This document shows positions 34,984-43,048 of a stretch of 64,000 nucleotides of DNA, piece after piece. Source of the DNA: Thioclava arctica. Lineage in GTDB: Bacteria; Pseudomonadota; Alphaproteobacteria; Rhodobacterales; Rhodobacteraceae. Under the pieces are notes generated by a model. The model made no database searches. It was given only the letters and a program-made list of their open reading frames with translations, and had not been told where the DNA came from. Both the position numbers and the translations under genes were made by a program. Numbering within the stretch: the stretch's first letter is position 1; every line of letters starts with the position of its first letter. The stretch is taken from the NCBI RefSeq assembly GCF_040892615.1, contig NZ_JBFRYC010000001.1, positions 496,001 through 560,000 on the forward strand, written 5' to 3'.

Positions 34984-35015
34984 AAAACGCCGGGCGCAAC
35001 GGCTGCGTCCGGCGT
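34984..35015 (-). terminator. Intrinsic terminator after the zeta-inhibitor gene
   Basis: ACGCCGGGCGCA at 34987-34998 pairs with TGCGTCCGGCGT at 35004-35015 with one wobble pair. On the minus strand the stem is followed by TTTTGC. It begins 26 bases past the DUF1476 stop. Confidence 0.75.
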
Positions 35016-35040
35016 GAGATATCGGCGTGAGGCTGTGGGA

Positions 35041-35355
35041 TCAGATTTCTTCGAGGACCTGACGACGGGCCTCAAGCATGCATTCCGCCATTTTGGCCCG
35101 GATCGCGGCTTCATCGGCTTTGCCATCCAGATCGGCGGCCAGCTTGCGATAAACGTCCTCATGACCGGCTTCTTCGAAATCGGCCGTCACGACGGAGCTG
35201 ATATAGTCAGCCGCTGCCGGTCCGGTCTTACCCAAAAGATCTGCCGCCCAGACGCCGAGCATCTTGTTGCAGCGCGCATCGGCCTTGAACTGCAATTCCG
35301 CATCATGGGCGAATTTGTTCTCATAGGCGTTTTCGCGATCATCGAACGTGGTCAT
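35041..35355 (-). CDS. ATP synthase zeta inhibitor (DUF1476)
   Basis: The 104-residue product is the DUF1476 protein known in Paracoccus as the zeta subunit, which blocks ATP hydrolysis by the F1 motor. MTTFDDRENAYENKFAHDAE is the typical N-terminus and inhibitory segment; LGVWAADLLG and the closing helix LEARRQVLEEI also fit. ATG 35355 follows GGGGGAAA. The gene is divergent from purC and ends at a clear terminator, so it is likely a single-gene unit. Confidence 0.9.
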   Translation of the reverse strand: MTTFDDRENAYENKFAHDAELQFKADARCNKMLGVWAADLLGKTGPAAADYISSVVTADFEEAGHEDVYRKLAADLDGKADEAAIRAKMAECMLEARRQVLEEI

Positions 35356-35464
35356 CGGCTGTTTCCCCCGAAGTAAGTTTTTCGTTATCTCTTGATATGC
35401 ACACCCTTCCCCCACATCGCAAGAGGAACCGCGCGCGGGCGCATGAGAGTTTGCGCAGTTTGCC

Positions 35465-35493
35465 TTGCCCCAGCGGCGGGCCTGTTCTATAGG
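35465..35493 (+). promoter_or_regulatory. Sigma-70-like promoter of purC
   Basis: TTGCCC at 35465-35470 and TATAGG at 35488-35493 are separated by 17 bases. The start would lie near 35500, giving a leader of about 60 bases before ATG 35561. No PurR or riboswitch structure is evident in it. Confidence 0.45.
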
Positions 35494-35560
35494 GCAAGCA
35501 AGGGTCTCCCATGCCGCCCGCGCCCGGGCTGACAGGGAGCGCAGCGAGAACGGAGACGCC

Positions 35561-36322
35561 ATGGCACCGCGGCGCAAGAAAATCTACGAAGGCAAGGCGA
35601 AAACGCTGTATGAGGGCCCCGAACCGGGCACGCTTGTGCAGTATTTCAAAGATGACGCCACCGCGTTCAATGCTCAGAAAAAGGCAACGATCGAGGGCAA
35701 AGGCGTTCTCAACAATCGCCTTTCTGAGTATTTCATGACGGGTTTGACCAATATCGGCGTGCCAAACCACTTCATCAAACGGCTCAATATGCGTGAGCAG
35801 TTGATCCGTCAGGTCGAGATCGTACCGCTGGAAGTGATCGTGCGCAATTTTGCGGCCGGCTCAATTTCCAAGCGCCTTGGACTGGAAGAGGGCACGCCTT
35901 TGCCCCGTCCGATCGTGGAATACAGCTACAAGAACGATGATCTGGGCGACCCGCTGGTGCCCGAGGAATATATCATCGCGTTCGGCTGGGCCAATCAGCA
36001 GGATCTGGATGACATCGTGGCGCTGGCGCTGCGGGTGAATGATTTCCTGACTGGCGTGTTTTATGCCGTTGGTATCAAGCTGATCGATTTCAAAATCGAG
36101 GTTGGCCGCGTTTGGGAAGGGGATTTCATGCGCCTTCTGGTCGCCGATGAAATCAGCCCCGATAGCTGCCGTCTGTGGGACATGAAGACCGGCGAGAAGC
36201 TGGACAAGGATGTGTTCCGGCGCGATCTGGGCAACTTGACCGACGCCTATACCGAAGTTGCGCGGCGGCTGGGCGTATTGCCCACCAATACCGCGCAGAT
36301 CAAACCGACCCTGATCAACTGA
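35561..36322 (+). CDS. purC: Phosphoribosylaminoimidazole-succinocarboxamide synthase
   Basis: PurC joins aspartate to CAIR with ATP in purine synthesis. The 253-residue product opens with KKIYEGKAKTLYEG, the usual N-terminal motif, and contains EVIVRNFAAGSISKRLG and LIDFKIEVGR, with the metal-binding LVADEISPDSCRLWD near residue 190. ATG 35561 follows CGGAGA. It is first of a purC-purS-purQ run with gaps of 14 and 64 bases. Other alphaproteobacteria often carry two purC forms; only this one is here. Confidence 0.96.
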   Translation: MAPRRKKIYEGKAKTLYEGPEPGTLVQYFKDDATAFNAQKKATIEGKGVLNNRLSEYFMTGLTNIGVPNHFIKRLNMREQLIRQVEIVPLEVIVRNFAAGSISKRLGLEEGTPLPRPIVEYSYKNDDLGDPLVPEEYIIAFGWANQQDLDDIVALALRVNDFLTGVFYAVGIKLIDFKIEVGRVWEGDFMRLLVADEISPDSCRLWDMKTGEKLDKDVFRRDLGNLTDAYTEVARRLGVLPTNTAQIKPTLIN

Positions 36323-36336
36323 AAGGAGCCCCGGCG

Positions 36337-36576
36337 ATGAAAGCGCGCGTGCATGTGATGCTTAAGGATGGGGTGCTTGACCCGCAAGGTGAGGCGGTGC
36401 GTCATGCACTGGGCCATCTGGGCTTTTCGGGGGTTGAGGGCGTGCGTCAGGGCAAGGTGATCGAGCTGGATCTGGCCGCAACCGATGCCGCAAGCGCAGA
36501 GGCGGAAGTGCAAAAGATGTGCGACAAGCTGCTCGCGAACACCGTGATCGAAAAATACACCGTCGAGATCGTCTGA
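36337..36576 (+). CDS. purS: Phosphoribosylformylglycinamidine synthase subunit PurS
   Basis: PurS is the small structural subunit that bridges PurQ and PurL in FGAM synthase. The 79-residue product starts MKARVHVMLKDGVLDPQG and contains LGFSGVEGVRQGKVIELDL, with the end NTVIEKYTVEIV, all typical. The ribosome site AAAGGAG is 10 bases upstream. It lies between purC and purQ. Confidence 0.95.
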   Translation: MKARVHVMLKDGVLDPQGEAVRHALGHLGFSGVEGVRQGKVIELDLAATDAASAEAEVQKMCDKLLANTVIEKYTVEIV

Positions 36577-36640
36577 ACCCGCCGGGGCGCTGCTCCGAAC
36601 CTCGGGATATTTCAAACACTTGAAAGCAGGAGCCGCTGCG

Positions 36641-37309
36641 ATGAAAGCCGCTGTCATCACCTTTCCCGGGTCCAATTGCGACCGTGATCTGGCCGTGGGC
36701 TTTGAAAAGGCCGGCGCACAGGTGATCAAGGTCTGGCACAAGGAGACCGAACTGCCCGACGGGATTGATGTGATCGGCGTGCCGGGCGGGTTTTCCTATG
36801 GCGATTATCTGCGCTGTGGGGCGATTGCGTCGCGCTCTCCGGTGGGGCAGGCGATTGCCGATTTCGCCGCGCGGGGTGGCTATGTTCTGGGTATCTGCAA
36901 CGGGTTCCAGATCTTGACCGAAATGGGCCTGCTGCCGGGCGCGTTGATGCGCAATGCTTCGTTGAAATATATCTGCAAGTCAGTCGCCTTGACCGTGGCC
37001 AGTGCCAACAGCCCCTATACCGAAAGCTACGGGGCGGGGGCGCAGGTGACCTTTCCGATTGCGCACCATGACGGCAATTACCAGATCGACCCCGAGGGGT
37101 TGGCCGCGCTGAAAGCCGAGGATCGGGTGGCGTTTCGCTATGTCGACAACCCCAATGGATCGGTTGATGACATCGCCGGAGTGCTTAGCGAAAACCGCCG
37201 GGTTTTGGGTATGATGCCCCATCCCGAACGCGCGATTGAGCCTGCGCAAGGTGGCGCCGATGGGGCGGCGCTTTTCCGCGCGTTGTCTGGGATCATGGCA
37301 AGCGCCTGA
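36641..37309 (+). CDS. purQ: Phosphoribosylformylglycinamidine synthase subunit PurQ (glutaminase)
   Basis: PurQ is a class I glutamine amidotransferase that feeds ammonia to PurL. The 222-residue product has the nucleophile Cys86 in YVLGICNGFQ and the His-Glu pair in GMMPHPERAIEP near residue 195. The oxyanion-loop segment GVPGGFSYGDYLR is also present. AGCAGGAG precedes the ATG. The purL gene that completes the enzyme is not in the window; a two-component pair follows after 46 bases. Confidence 0.95.
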   Translation: MKAAVITFPGSNCDRDLAVGFEKAGAQVIKVWHKETELPDGIDVIGVPGGFSYGDYLRCGAIASRSPVGQAIADFAARGGYVLGICNGFQILTEMGLLPGALMRNASLKYICKSVALTVASANSPYTESYGAGAQVTFPIAHHDGNYQIDPEGLAALKAEDRVAFRYVDNPNGSVDDIAGVLSENRRVLGMMPHPERAIEPAQGGADGAALFRALSGIMASA

Positions 37310-37355
37310 GAGCGCATGCTTGCCCGCGCTCATTGCACTGGCGTAAGTTGGCGCC

Positions 37356-39155
37356 ATGTCTGATGAAACATCGCAAGATCTGATATTGCCCGAGGCAGAC
37401 GAGCCCGCGCCCAATGCGCGCCGCGTGCGTGCCCGCTGGCTGATGCGGATCGCTGTGGCGGCGGTTTTGGTGCTGGCCGTGGCGGTGATGTGGGTCAGCA
37501 ATCTCTGGCTGACGCAGCGCTTCACCGAAACCACGCGCGTGCGCGCCGAGTTGCGACTGGCCCTATATACCGGCAACATCATGTCCGAGTTGCAGCGCAC
37601 CAATGTTGTGCCGCTCTTGCTGGCGCGTGACCCGCAACTGATACAAGCGCTTGATTCAAATGACTATTCTACGGCCTCGGCGCAGTTGATCTCAGCGCGC
37701 AAAGAGGTGGCGGTGGCCTCGATCCGCTTGCTGGACATGCAGGGGCGGGTGGTGGCCTCAACCAACCGCACGCAGATCGGCATGGGCTTTTCCACAGAGG
37801 CGTTTTTCGTCGATGCAACGCGCTCGCGCGATACGATCTTTTCGCTTAACAGCAATACGGCGGGGGGCGCGGAGTTCGACTATTCGCGCGCCGTCGTTCA
37901 AGACAATCGCCCCGTCGGGGTGATCGTGGTTGAGGCCGATCTTTCGAAATTCGAGCGCTCTTGGGCGGGCATTTCGGATGCGGTGGCGGTGACGGATAGT
38001 GCGGGCACGATCATTTTGACGACCGAGCCGCGTTGGCGCGGGTTGACGATGGCGCAGGCTTTGGCGGCGCGCTCGGCCCCCACGGCGATTCAGCGCGCGC
38101 TGCAAGCCACAGCCGATTGGGCCAATGAGGCCCCGGATGCCTATCTCAAGGGGCAGGCCGTGATGCGCACCGAGGCGCGCGTGCCGTTCCGCGGTTGGAA
38201 AATGATCGCGTTTACCAGCTATGATTCGGTCCGCGAGCGGGTGAATGCGGTGCTGGCGCTGGAAATCATGGGGTTCGCGATCTTGTTGGCGCTGGTGTTT
38301 TACGCGCTGTCGCGGCGTGCGCGGCGCCAAAGTCAGGCCCTGCGCGCCGAATCGGCAGAGCTGCGCACCCTGAACGTGCGCCTGTCGCGCGAGATTGCCG
38401 AGCGCGAGAAAGCCCAGATGGACCTTGCCGTGGCCGAACAAACCTTGGCGCAAAGTTCCAAACTCGCCGCTTTGGGCGAGATGTCGGCGGCAGTGAGCCA
38501 CGAGTTGAATCAGCCGCTGGCCGCGATGAAAACCTATCTGGCGGGGGCGAAACTGCTGCTCCAGCGCGCGCGCACCGAAGAGGCGCTCTCCTCGTTCCAG
38601 CGGATTGACGATCTGATCGGGCGGATGGGGGCGATCACGCGTCAGCTGAAATCTTATGCCCGAAAAGGCGGTGAGGCGTTTGAGCCAGTCGATCTGCGCG
38701 CCGCGCTCTCTGAGGCGCTCGCGATGATGGAACCGCAGCTTAAAACCCGCAAATTGCACATCATCCGCACGATGCCGCGCGGATCTGTTATGGTGATGGC
38801 AGATCGCATCCGTTTGGAGCAGGTTATCATTAACCTGTTGCGCAATGCCTTGGACGCCACCAAGTCAGTGGCCGAACCCCAAGTCGAGCTGATGCTGACG
38901 GCGGGGGAGACTGCCGTTTTGAGCGTGCGCGATAATGGCCCCGGGATCAGCGATCTCGACAAGCTGTTCGAGCCGTTCTGGACGACAAAGAAACCGGGCG
39001 AGGGAACGGGGCTTGGCCTTGCGATTTCCTCGTCCATCGTGGCTGATTTCGGCGGTCGCATGACCGCGCATAATTCTGAGGGTGGGGGCGCTGTGTTCGA
39101 AGTGCAGTTGCCGCTTTTGTCGGATAAGAACAGGTCCATTAGGGCTGCGGAGTAA
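37356..39155 (+). CDS. dctB: DctB-like C4-dicarboxylate sensor histidine kinase
   Basis: The 599-residue inner-membrane kinase has a first span at about residues 28-52, a periplasmic double-PAS-like sensor, a second span near 297-318, and a coiled coil rich in Glu and Arg before the catalytic core. The H box AAVSHELNQPLAAMKTYLAG (phospho-His near residue 382) fits DctB/HPK4 kinases. ATP-site boxes LLRNALDATK, VRDNGPGISD and GEGTGLGLAIS follow. The partner regulator begins 3 bases after the stop. No TRAP transporter genes are adjacent, so the ligand is inferred from family only. Confidence 0.87.
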   Translation: MSDETSQDLILPEADEPAPNARRVRARWLMRIAVAAVLVLAVAVMWVSNLWLTQRFTETTRVRAELRLALYTGNIMSELQRTNVVPLLLARDPQLIQALDSNDYSTASAQLISARKEVAVASIRLLDMQGRVVASTNRTQIGMGFSTEAFFVDATRSRDTIFSLNSNTAGGAEFDYSRAVVQDNRPVGVIVVEADLSKFERSWAGISDAVAVTDSAGTIILTTEPRWRGLTMAQALAARSAPTAIQRALQATADWANEAPDAYLKGQAVMRTEARVPFRGWKMIAFTSYDSVRERVNAVLALEIMGFAILLALVFYALSRRARRQSQALRAESAELRTLNVRLSREIAEREKAQMDLAVAEQTLAQSSKLAALGEMSAAVSHELNQPLAAMKTYLAGAKLLLQRARTEEALSSFQRIDDLIGRMGAITRQLKSYARKGGEAFEPVDLRAALSEALAMMEPQLKTRKLHIIRTMPRGSVMVMADRIRLEQVIINLLRNALDATKSVAEPQVELMLTAGETAVLSVRDNGPGISDLDKLFEPFWTTKKPGEGTGLGLAISSSIVADFGGRMTAHNSEGGGAVFEVQLPLLSDKNRSIRAAE

Positions 39156-39158
39156 GAT

Positions 39159-40490
39159 ATGGCTAGAATGATGAAGGTCGCGATCGTCGATGATGAAGAG
39201 GACATGCGCCAATCGGTCAGCCAATGGCTGGCGCTGTCGGGGTTTGACACCGAGACCTATCCCACTGCTGAGGATGCGCTCAAGGAAATTGGCGCGGATT
39301 GGCCGGGCGTTGTGATTTCCGACATTCGGATGCCGGGGATGGACGGCATGGCGTTTCTCAAGCGGTTGATGGGCATTGATAGCGGTTTGCCGGTGATCAT
39401 GATCACCGGGCATGGCGATGTGCCCATGGCGGTTGAGGCGATGCGCCTTGGCGCGATGGATTTCATGGAAAAACCCTTTAGCCCCGACCGGATGACCGAG
39501 CTGGCCAAACGTGCCACGCAAGCCCGGCGCACCACGCTGGACAACCGCGCTCTGCGTCGTGATCTGGCCAAGGGCGAAAAGGTGATCGGCAAGCTGATCG
39601 GCACCTCTGAACCGATGGAGCGGCTGCGCGAGGACGTGCTTGATCTCAGTCAGGCCGATGGTCATGTGCTGATTGATGGCGAGACCGGGTCGGGCAAGAC
39701 CTTGGTGGCGCATGCGCTGCATGCCACGGGCCCGCGCGCGGGTAAGAAATTCGTCATGGTTTCCTGTGCCGCCTTCACCGAAGAGGCGCTGGCGGCCAAG
39801 CTGTTTGGCCCCGTCGAAGAGGGCGGTTTGCCCCTTGTCGAAGAGGCGCGCGGCGGCACCCTTTGCCTTGAGGATGTCGAGGCGCTGAGCCAACCGCTTC
39901 AGGCGCGGTTGCTGCAATTCATCAACGATCAAGGCACGCCTGCCGAGACCCGGATCGTGGCGATCTGCAACACCCATGGCGAGGGCAAGACGGTCGAGGA
40001 TGCGCTGCGCCCCGACCTGTATTACCGCCTTGCCGCGTTGAAAATCACCCTGCCGCCGTTGCGTGCGCGCGGTGAAGATATTCTGACACTGTTCAACCGG
40101 ATGTCGGAGCAATTCGCCGATGAATATGGCTGCGACGTCCCCGAGGTGACCGCGCAAGAGGCCGCGCAACTGCTGCAAGCGCCGTGGCCGGGCAATGTGC
40201 GCCAGCTCATCAACGTGGCCGAGCGTGCGGTGCTGCAATCGCGGCGCGGTTCGGGTTCGATTGCTTCGCTTCTGATGGCCGATGACGAAGATACCGGCCC
40301 GGCGGCGATCACCACCGAGGGCAAGCCGTTGAAAGAATATGTCGAGAGCTTTGAAAAAATGCTGATCGACAACACGATGCGCCGTCACAAGGGATCTATC
40401 GCGGCGGTGATGGAAGAACTGTGTCTGCCGCGCCGCACCCTGAACGAGAAGATGGCGAAATACGGGCTTCAGCGGTCAGATTATTTGTGA
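39159..40490 (+). CDS. dctD: DctD/NtrC-type response regulator without the GAFTGA loop
   Basis: The 443-residue product has a receiver domain with phospho-acceptor Asp55 (ISDIRMPGMDG), an AAA+ domain with Walker A GETGSGKT near residue 174, and a Fis-type HTH at the end (KGSIAAVMEELCLPRRTLNE). The segment where GAFTGA should touch sigma-54 reads LFGPVEEGGLPLVEEARG, so that loop is missing, and Walker B is GGTLCLEDV in place of GGTLFLDEI. It may act through another sigma factor, as Rhodobacter NtrC is known to. Its 3' end overlaps the convergent LysR gene by 10 bases. Confidence 0.88.
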   Translation: MARMMKVAIVDDEEDMRQSVSQWLALSGFDTETYPTAEDALKEIGADWPGVVISDIRMPGMDGMAFLKRLMGIDSGLPVIMITGHGDVPMAVEAMRLGAMDFMEKPFSPDRMTELAKRATQARRTTLDNRALRRDLAKGEKVIGKLIGTSEPMERLREDVLDLSQADGHVLIDGETGSGKTLVAHALHATGPRAGKKFVMVSCAAFTEEALAAKLFGPVEEGGLPLVEEARGGTLCLEDVEALSQPLQARLLQFINDQGTPAETRIVAICNTHGEGKTVEDALRPDLYYRLAALKITLPPLRARGEDILTLFNRMSEQFADEYGCDVPEVTAQEAAQLLQAPWPGNVRQLINVAERAVLQSRRGSGSIASLLMADDEDTGPAAITTEGKPLKEYVESFEKMLIDNTMRRHKGSIAAVMEELCLPRRTLNEKMAKYGLQRSDYL

Positions 40491-41395
40491 CAGGGCAGCG
40501 GCGCGTCGGGCAGAAACTCGCCACGCGCCGCCCCCACCTGATCGGCGATAAAGCGCATCGTGGTGCGCACCCGCGCGCTGTCGCGTAAATCCTGATGCGC
40601 TACCAGCCAGAATGAACGCCGAATTTCGATCTGCTCGGGCAGAACGGCGATCAATTCGGGGCTGTGTTGAGCCATGAAATCGGGCAAAATCCCCAGACCT
40701 TTGCCTGCCGCCACCGCGCGCATCTGCGCAAACAGGTTGGTCGAAGACAGCTGGGGCACGTGATCGCCCATCACCAGTGACAGGTAATCCAGCTCGGGCG
40801 TGTAGATCAGCTCGGGGATGTAGCCGATCAGCAGATGCTGGCCCAAGGTTTCGGTATCGGTGACGGGATGAGCGTCTAGATAATCGGGCGCGCCATAGAG
40901 ATGCAGCGTGTAATCGGTCAGTTTGCGCGAAATCAGCCGTCCCTTTTCGGGCCGTGACAGGGTGATGGCGATATCGGCTTCGCGTTTGGACAGGCTGAAA
41001 ATGCGCGGCGTGGCGACCAGTTGCACCTCGAGGTCGGGATTGTCGCGCGCGAAATCGGCCAGCCGCGGAGCAAGGAAAAACGCACCGAACCCGTCGGGTG
41101 CGCCGATTCGCACCGAACCCGACAGCGCATATAGCTCGCCTGCGATATCGTCATGCACCTTGGCTGCGACGCTTTCGATCTGCTCGCCATGACGCAGCAG
41201 CCGCTCGCCCGCGCTCGTCAGTGCATAGCCGCGCGGGCTGCGTTCAAACAACTGCGCGCCAAGCTGTTTTTCCAGCGCCCCCACCCGGCGCGACACGGTC
41301 GCATGATCCGATCCGATGATCCGCGCTGCCGCCGTCAGACGACCCGCGCGCGCCACGGCCAGAAAATAGCGAAGATCGTCCCAATCGAAAGTCAT
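40481..41395 (-). CDS. LysR-family transcriptional regulator
   Basis: The 304-residue product has an N-terminal winged HTH (WDDLRYFLAVARAGRLTAAA, then HATVSRRVGALEKQLGAQLF) and a periplasmic-protein-like effector domain. ATG 41395 follows CAGGAGA. It is divergent from the branched-chain-type ABC operon, with a 365-base gap that carries a T-N11-A palindrome 25 bases before this gene, so it may regulate itself and the operon. It is clearly similar to the LysR protein at 52681-53598 (shared RIGAPDG, FxLSKREAD and KLTDY blocks). Confidence 0.9.
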   Translation of the reverse strand: MTFDWDDLRYFLAVARAGRLTAAARIIGSDHATVSRRVGALEKQLGAQLFERSPRGYALTSAGERLLRHGEQIESVAAKVHDDIAGELYALSGSVRIGAPDGFGAFFLAPRLADFARDNPDLEVQLVATPRIFSLSKREADIAITLSRPEKGRLISRKLTDYTLHLYGAPDYLDAHPVTDTETLGQHLLIGYIPELIYTPELDYLSLVMGDHVPQLSSTNLFAQMRAVAAGKGLGILPDFMAQHSPELIAVLPEQIEIRRSFWLVAHQDLRDSARVRTTMRFIADQVGAARGEFLPDAPLPCHK

Positions 41396-41419
41396 AACAT
41401 CTCCTGAACGGGTATGGGC

Positions 41420-41444
41420 ATTTGCGCACATCAACTTCGCAAAT
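41420..41444. promoter_or_regulatory. LysR-type operator candidate
   Basis: ATTTGCG-N11-CGCAAAT is a perfect 7-bp inverted repeat with the T-N11-A core that LysR-family dimers recognise. It sits 25 bases before the divergent LysR start and over 300 bases before the ABC operon. Autoregulation is the simplest reading. Confidence 0.6.
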
Positions 41445-41560
41445 CGTGGCATGGCCGCGCGGCGGCTCCCACCTATCCTTTAGGCCTAGATTGGTGATTG
41501 CTTGTTTTGCGTGTGATAACGCTATGTTGACTCTGAGTGAGGGTCGTGGCGGTTTATGCA

Positions 41561-41574
41561 ACACGTGAACGTGT
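41561..41574. promoter_or_regulatory. Palindrome in the ABC operon leader
   Basis: ACACGT-GA-ACGTGT is a perfect 6-2-6 inverted repeat 187 bases before the first ABC gene. It could be an operator for a second regulator. Position and symmetry are the only evidence. Confidence 0.3.
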
Positions 41575-41760
41575 GAGTGCCGGTCTGGCAAGACTTCACG
41601 ACGCACCCCATTGGAGGACGGGGCCGGGGTGTGTGAGGATGGCGCAAGAATTGCGTATCGCCCCCCAAGGCTGGGGCTCGCGCGATCAAGACGGATCCAA
41701 ACGATGCCGCTTGCGGGTGGTTTCGGGCGGACAATAGACAACAATCAGGGAGGAAGATTC

Positions 41761-42978
41761 ATGAAATCAACAATTTATGCAGGTGTGAGTGCCGCAGCGC
41801 TGATGCTGGCTGCAAATGGCGCGCTGGCGCAGGACGCGGTTTCGGACGGTGTCGTGAAAATCGGTGTGCTGGGCGATATGTCGGGCGTCTATTCGACCGG
41901 CTTCTCGGGCAAGGGCGCTGTCGATGCGGTGAACATGGCCGTGCGTGATTTCGGCGGCACCGTTCTGGGCAAGCCGATTGAAGTGATCTCGGCGGATCAC
42001 CAGAACAAGGCCGATGTGGCCTCGGCGACCGCGCGTCAGTGGATCGACGAAGAGCATGTCGACATGATCACCGATCTCACCAACTCGGCGGTGGCGCTGG
42101 CGGTGCAGAAACTGGCCTCCGACAAGCATGTGATCACGATGGCAACCGGCGCGGCGTCTGCTGCGCTCACGGGTGCGGATTGCACGAAATACGGCATCCA
42201 CTACGGTTATGATACGCACGCTCTGCCCGTGGGCACGGCGACGGCCGTCGTGAAAAACGGTGGCGATAGCTGGTATTTCATCACCGCCGATTACGCCTTT
42301 GGTCATGCGCTGCAAGACAACACCACCGAGGTGATCAACAGCCTTGGTGGCAAGGTTCTGGGCAGCTCGGACGTGCCGCTTAGCTCGACCGATTTCTCGT
42401 CTTACCTGCTGCAGGCGCAAAGCTCGGGCGCGAAGGTGATCGGTCTGGCCAATGCGGGCCAAGACACCGTGAACGCGATCAAGCAGGCGCATGAATTCGG
42501 TATCGTCGAGGGCGGTCAGCAGCTGGCAGGTATGCTGGTGCTGATTTCGGACGTGAAATCGTTGGGCACGGATGTGGCCAAGGGGCTGCAATTCACCAGC
42601 GGCTGGTATTGGAACTCTGACGACAAGTCCAAAGCGTGGAAAGCCGAATACGAGAAATTCTCGGGCGGTGAGGCTCCGACCTTTGTGCATGCGGCGGATT
42701 ACTCGCTGACGATGGCCTATCTTGAGGCGATCAAGGCGGCTGGCACGGATGATCCCGACAAGGTGCGCGAACAGCTTGGCAAAATGAAGATCGACGATTT
42801 CTTCGCCAAGGGCGGTCAGATCCGTCAAGACGGTTTGCTGGTGCATGATATGTATCTGCTCAAAGTCAAAGACGGCGGCACCGACCCGTGGGATGTGGCC
42901 GATGTCGTGCGCACCATTCCGGGCGATGAAGCCTATGCGTCGCTTGCGGCTGGCGGTTGCCCGCTCGTCAATAAATAA
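41761..42978 (+). CDS. Branched-chain amino acid-type ABC substrate-binding protein
   Basis: The 405-residue periplasmic protein has a signal peptide (SAAALMLAANGALAQD) and a type I binding-protein fold: IGVLGDMSGVYSTGFSGKGA near the N-terminus and ISADHQNKADVASATARQWI after it. It is first in an operon with two ATPases and two permeases of the LIV type. The family also takes up amides, urea and aromatic acids, so the ligand is uncertain. GGGAGGAAG lies 6 bases before the ATG. Two cysteines (GADC, GGCP) may form a disulfide. Confidence 0.88.
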   Translation: MKSTIYAGVSAAALMLAANGALAQDAVSDGVVKIGVLGDMSGVYSTGFSGKGAVDAVNMAVRDFGGTVLGKPIEVISADHQNKADVASATARQWIDEEHVDMITDLTNSAVALAVQKLASDKHVITMATGAASAALTGADCTKYGIHYGYDTHALPVGTATAVVKNGGDSWYFITADYAFGHALQDNTTEVINSLGGKVLGSSDVPLSSTDFSSYLLQAQSSGAKVIGLANAGQDTVNAIKQAHEFGIVEGGQQLAGMLVLISDVKSLGTDVAKGLQFTSGWYWNSDDKSKAWKAEYEKFSGGEAPTFVHAADYSLTMAYLEAIKAAGTDDPDKVREQLGKMKIDDFFAKGGQIRQDGLLVHDMYLLKVKDGGTDPWDVADVVRTIPGDEAYASLAAGGCPLVNK

Positions 42979-43048
42979 GCCAATCAAAACACGGACGGGG
43001 GCGACCGACAGGCCGCCCCCGAACGCGTATCAGTGCGAAGGCCAGACC

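Larger units (their letters stand above)
41396..41760. other. 365-base control region between LysR gene and ABC operon
   Basis: This gap holds a LysR-type palindrome at 41420-41444 and a second palindrome at 41561-41574. A weak promoter-like pair (TTGTTT, then TATGTT about 15 bases on) lies near 41500. Short open frames are present but have poor codon use and no ribosome sites. The last 20 bases carry the strong GGGAGGAAG site of the ABC operon. Confidence 0.5.

Noticed and set aside
38865..40388. A 507-codon open frame opposite dctB/dctD
   Set aside because: The product is rich in His, Gln and Arg with no domain, while the plus strand encodes recognisable kinase and regulator motifs.
41767..42987. 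A 406-codon frame opposite the ABC binding protein
   Set aside because: The sense strand has a signal peptide, ribosome site and binding-protein fold; the antisense protein has none of these.
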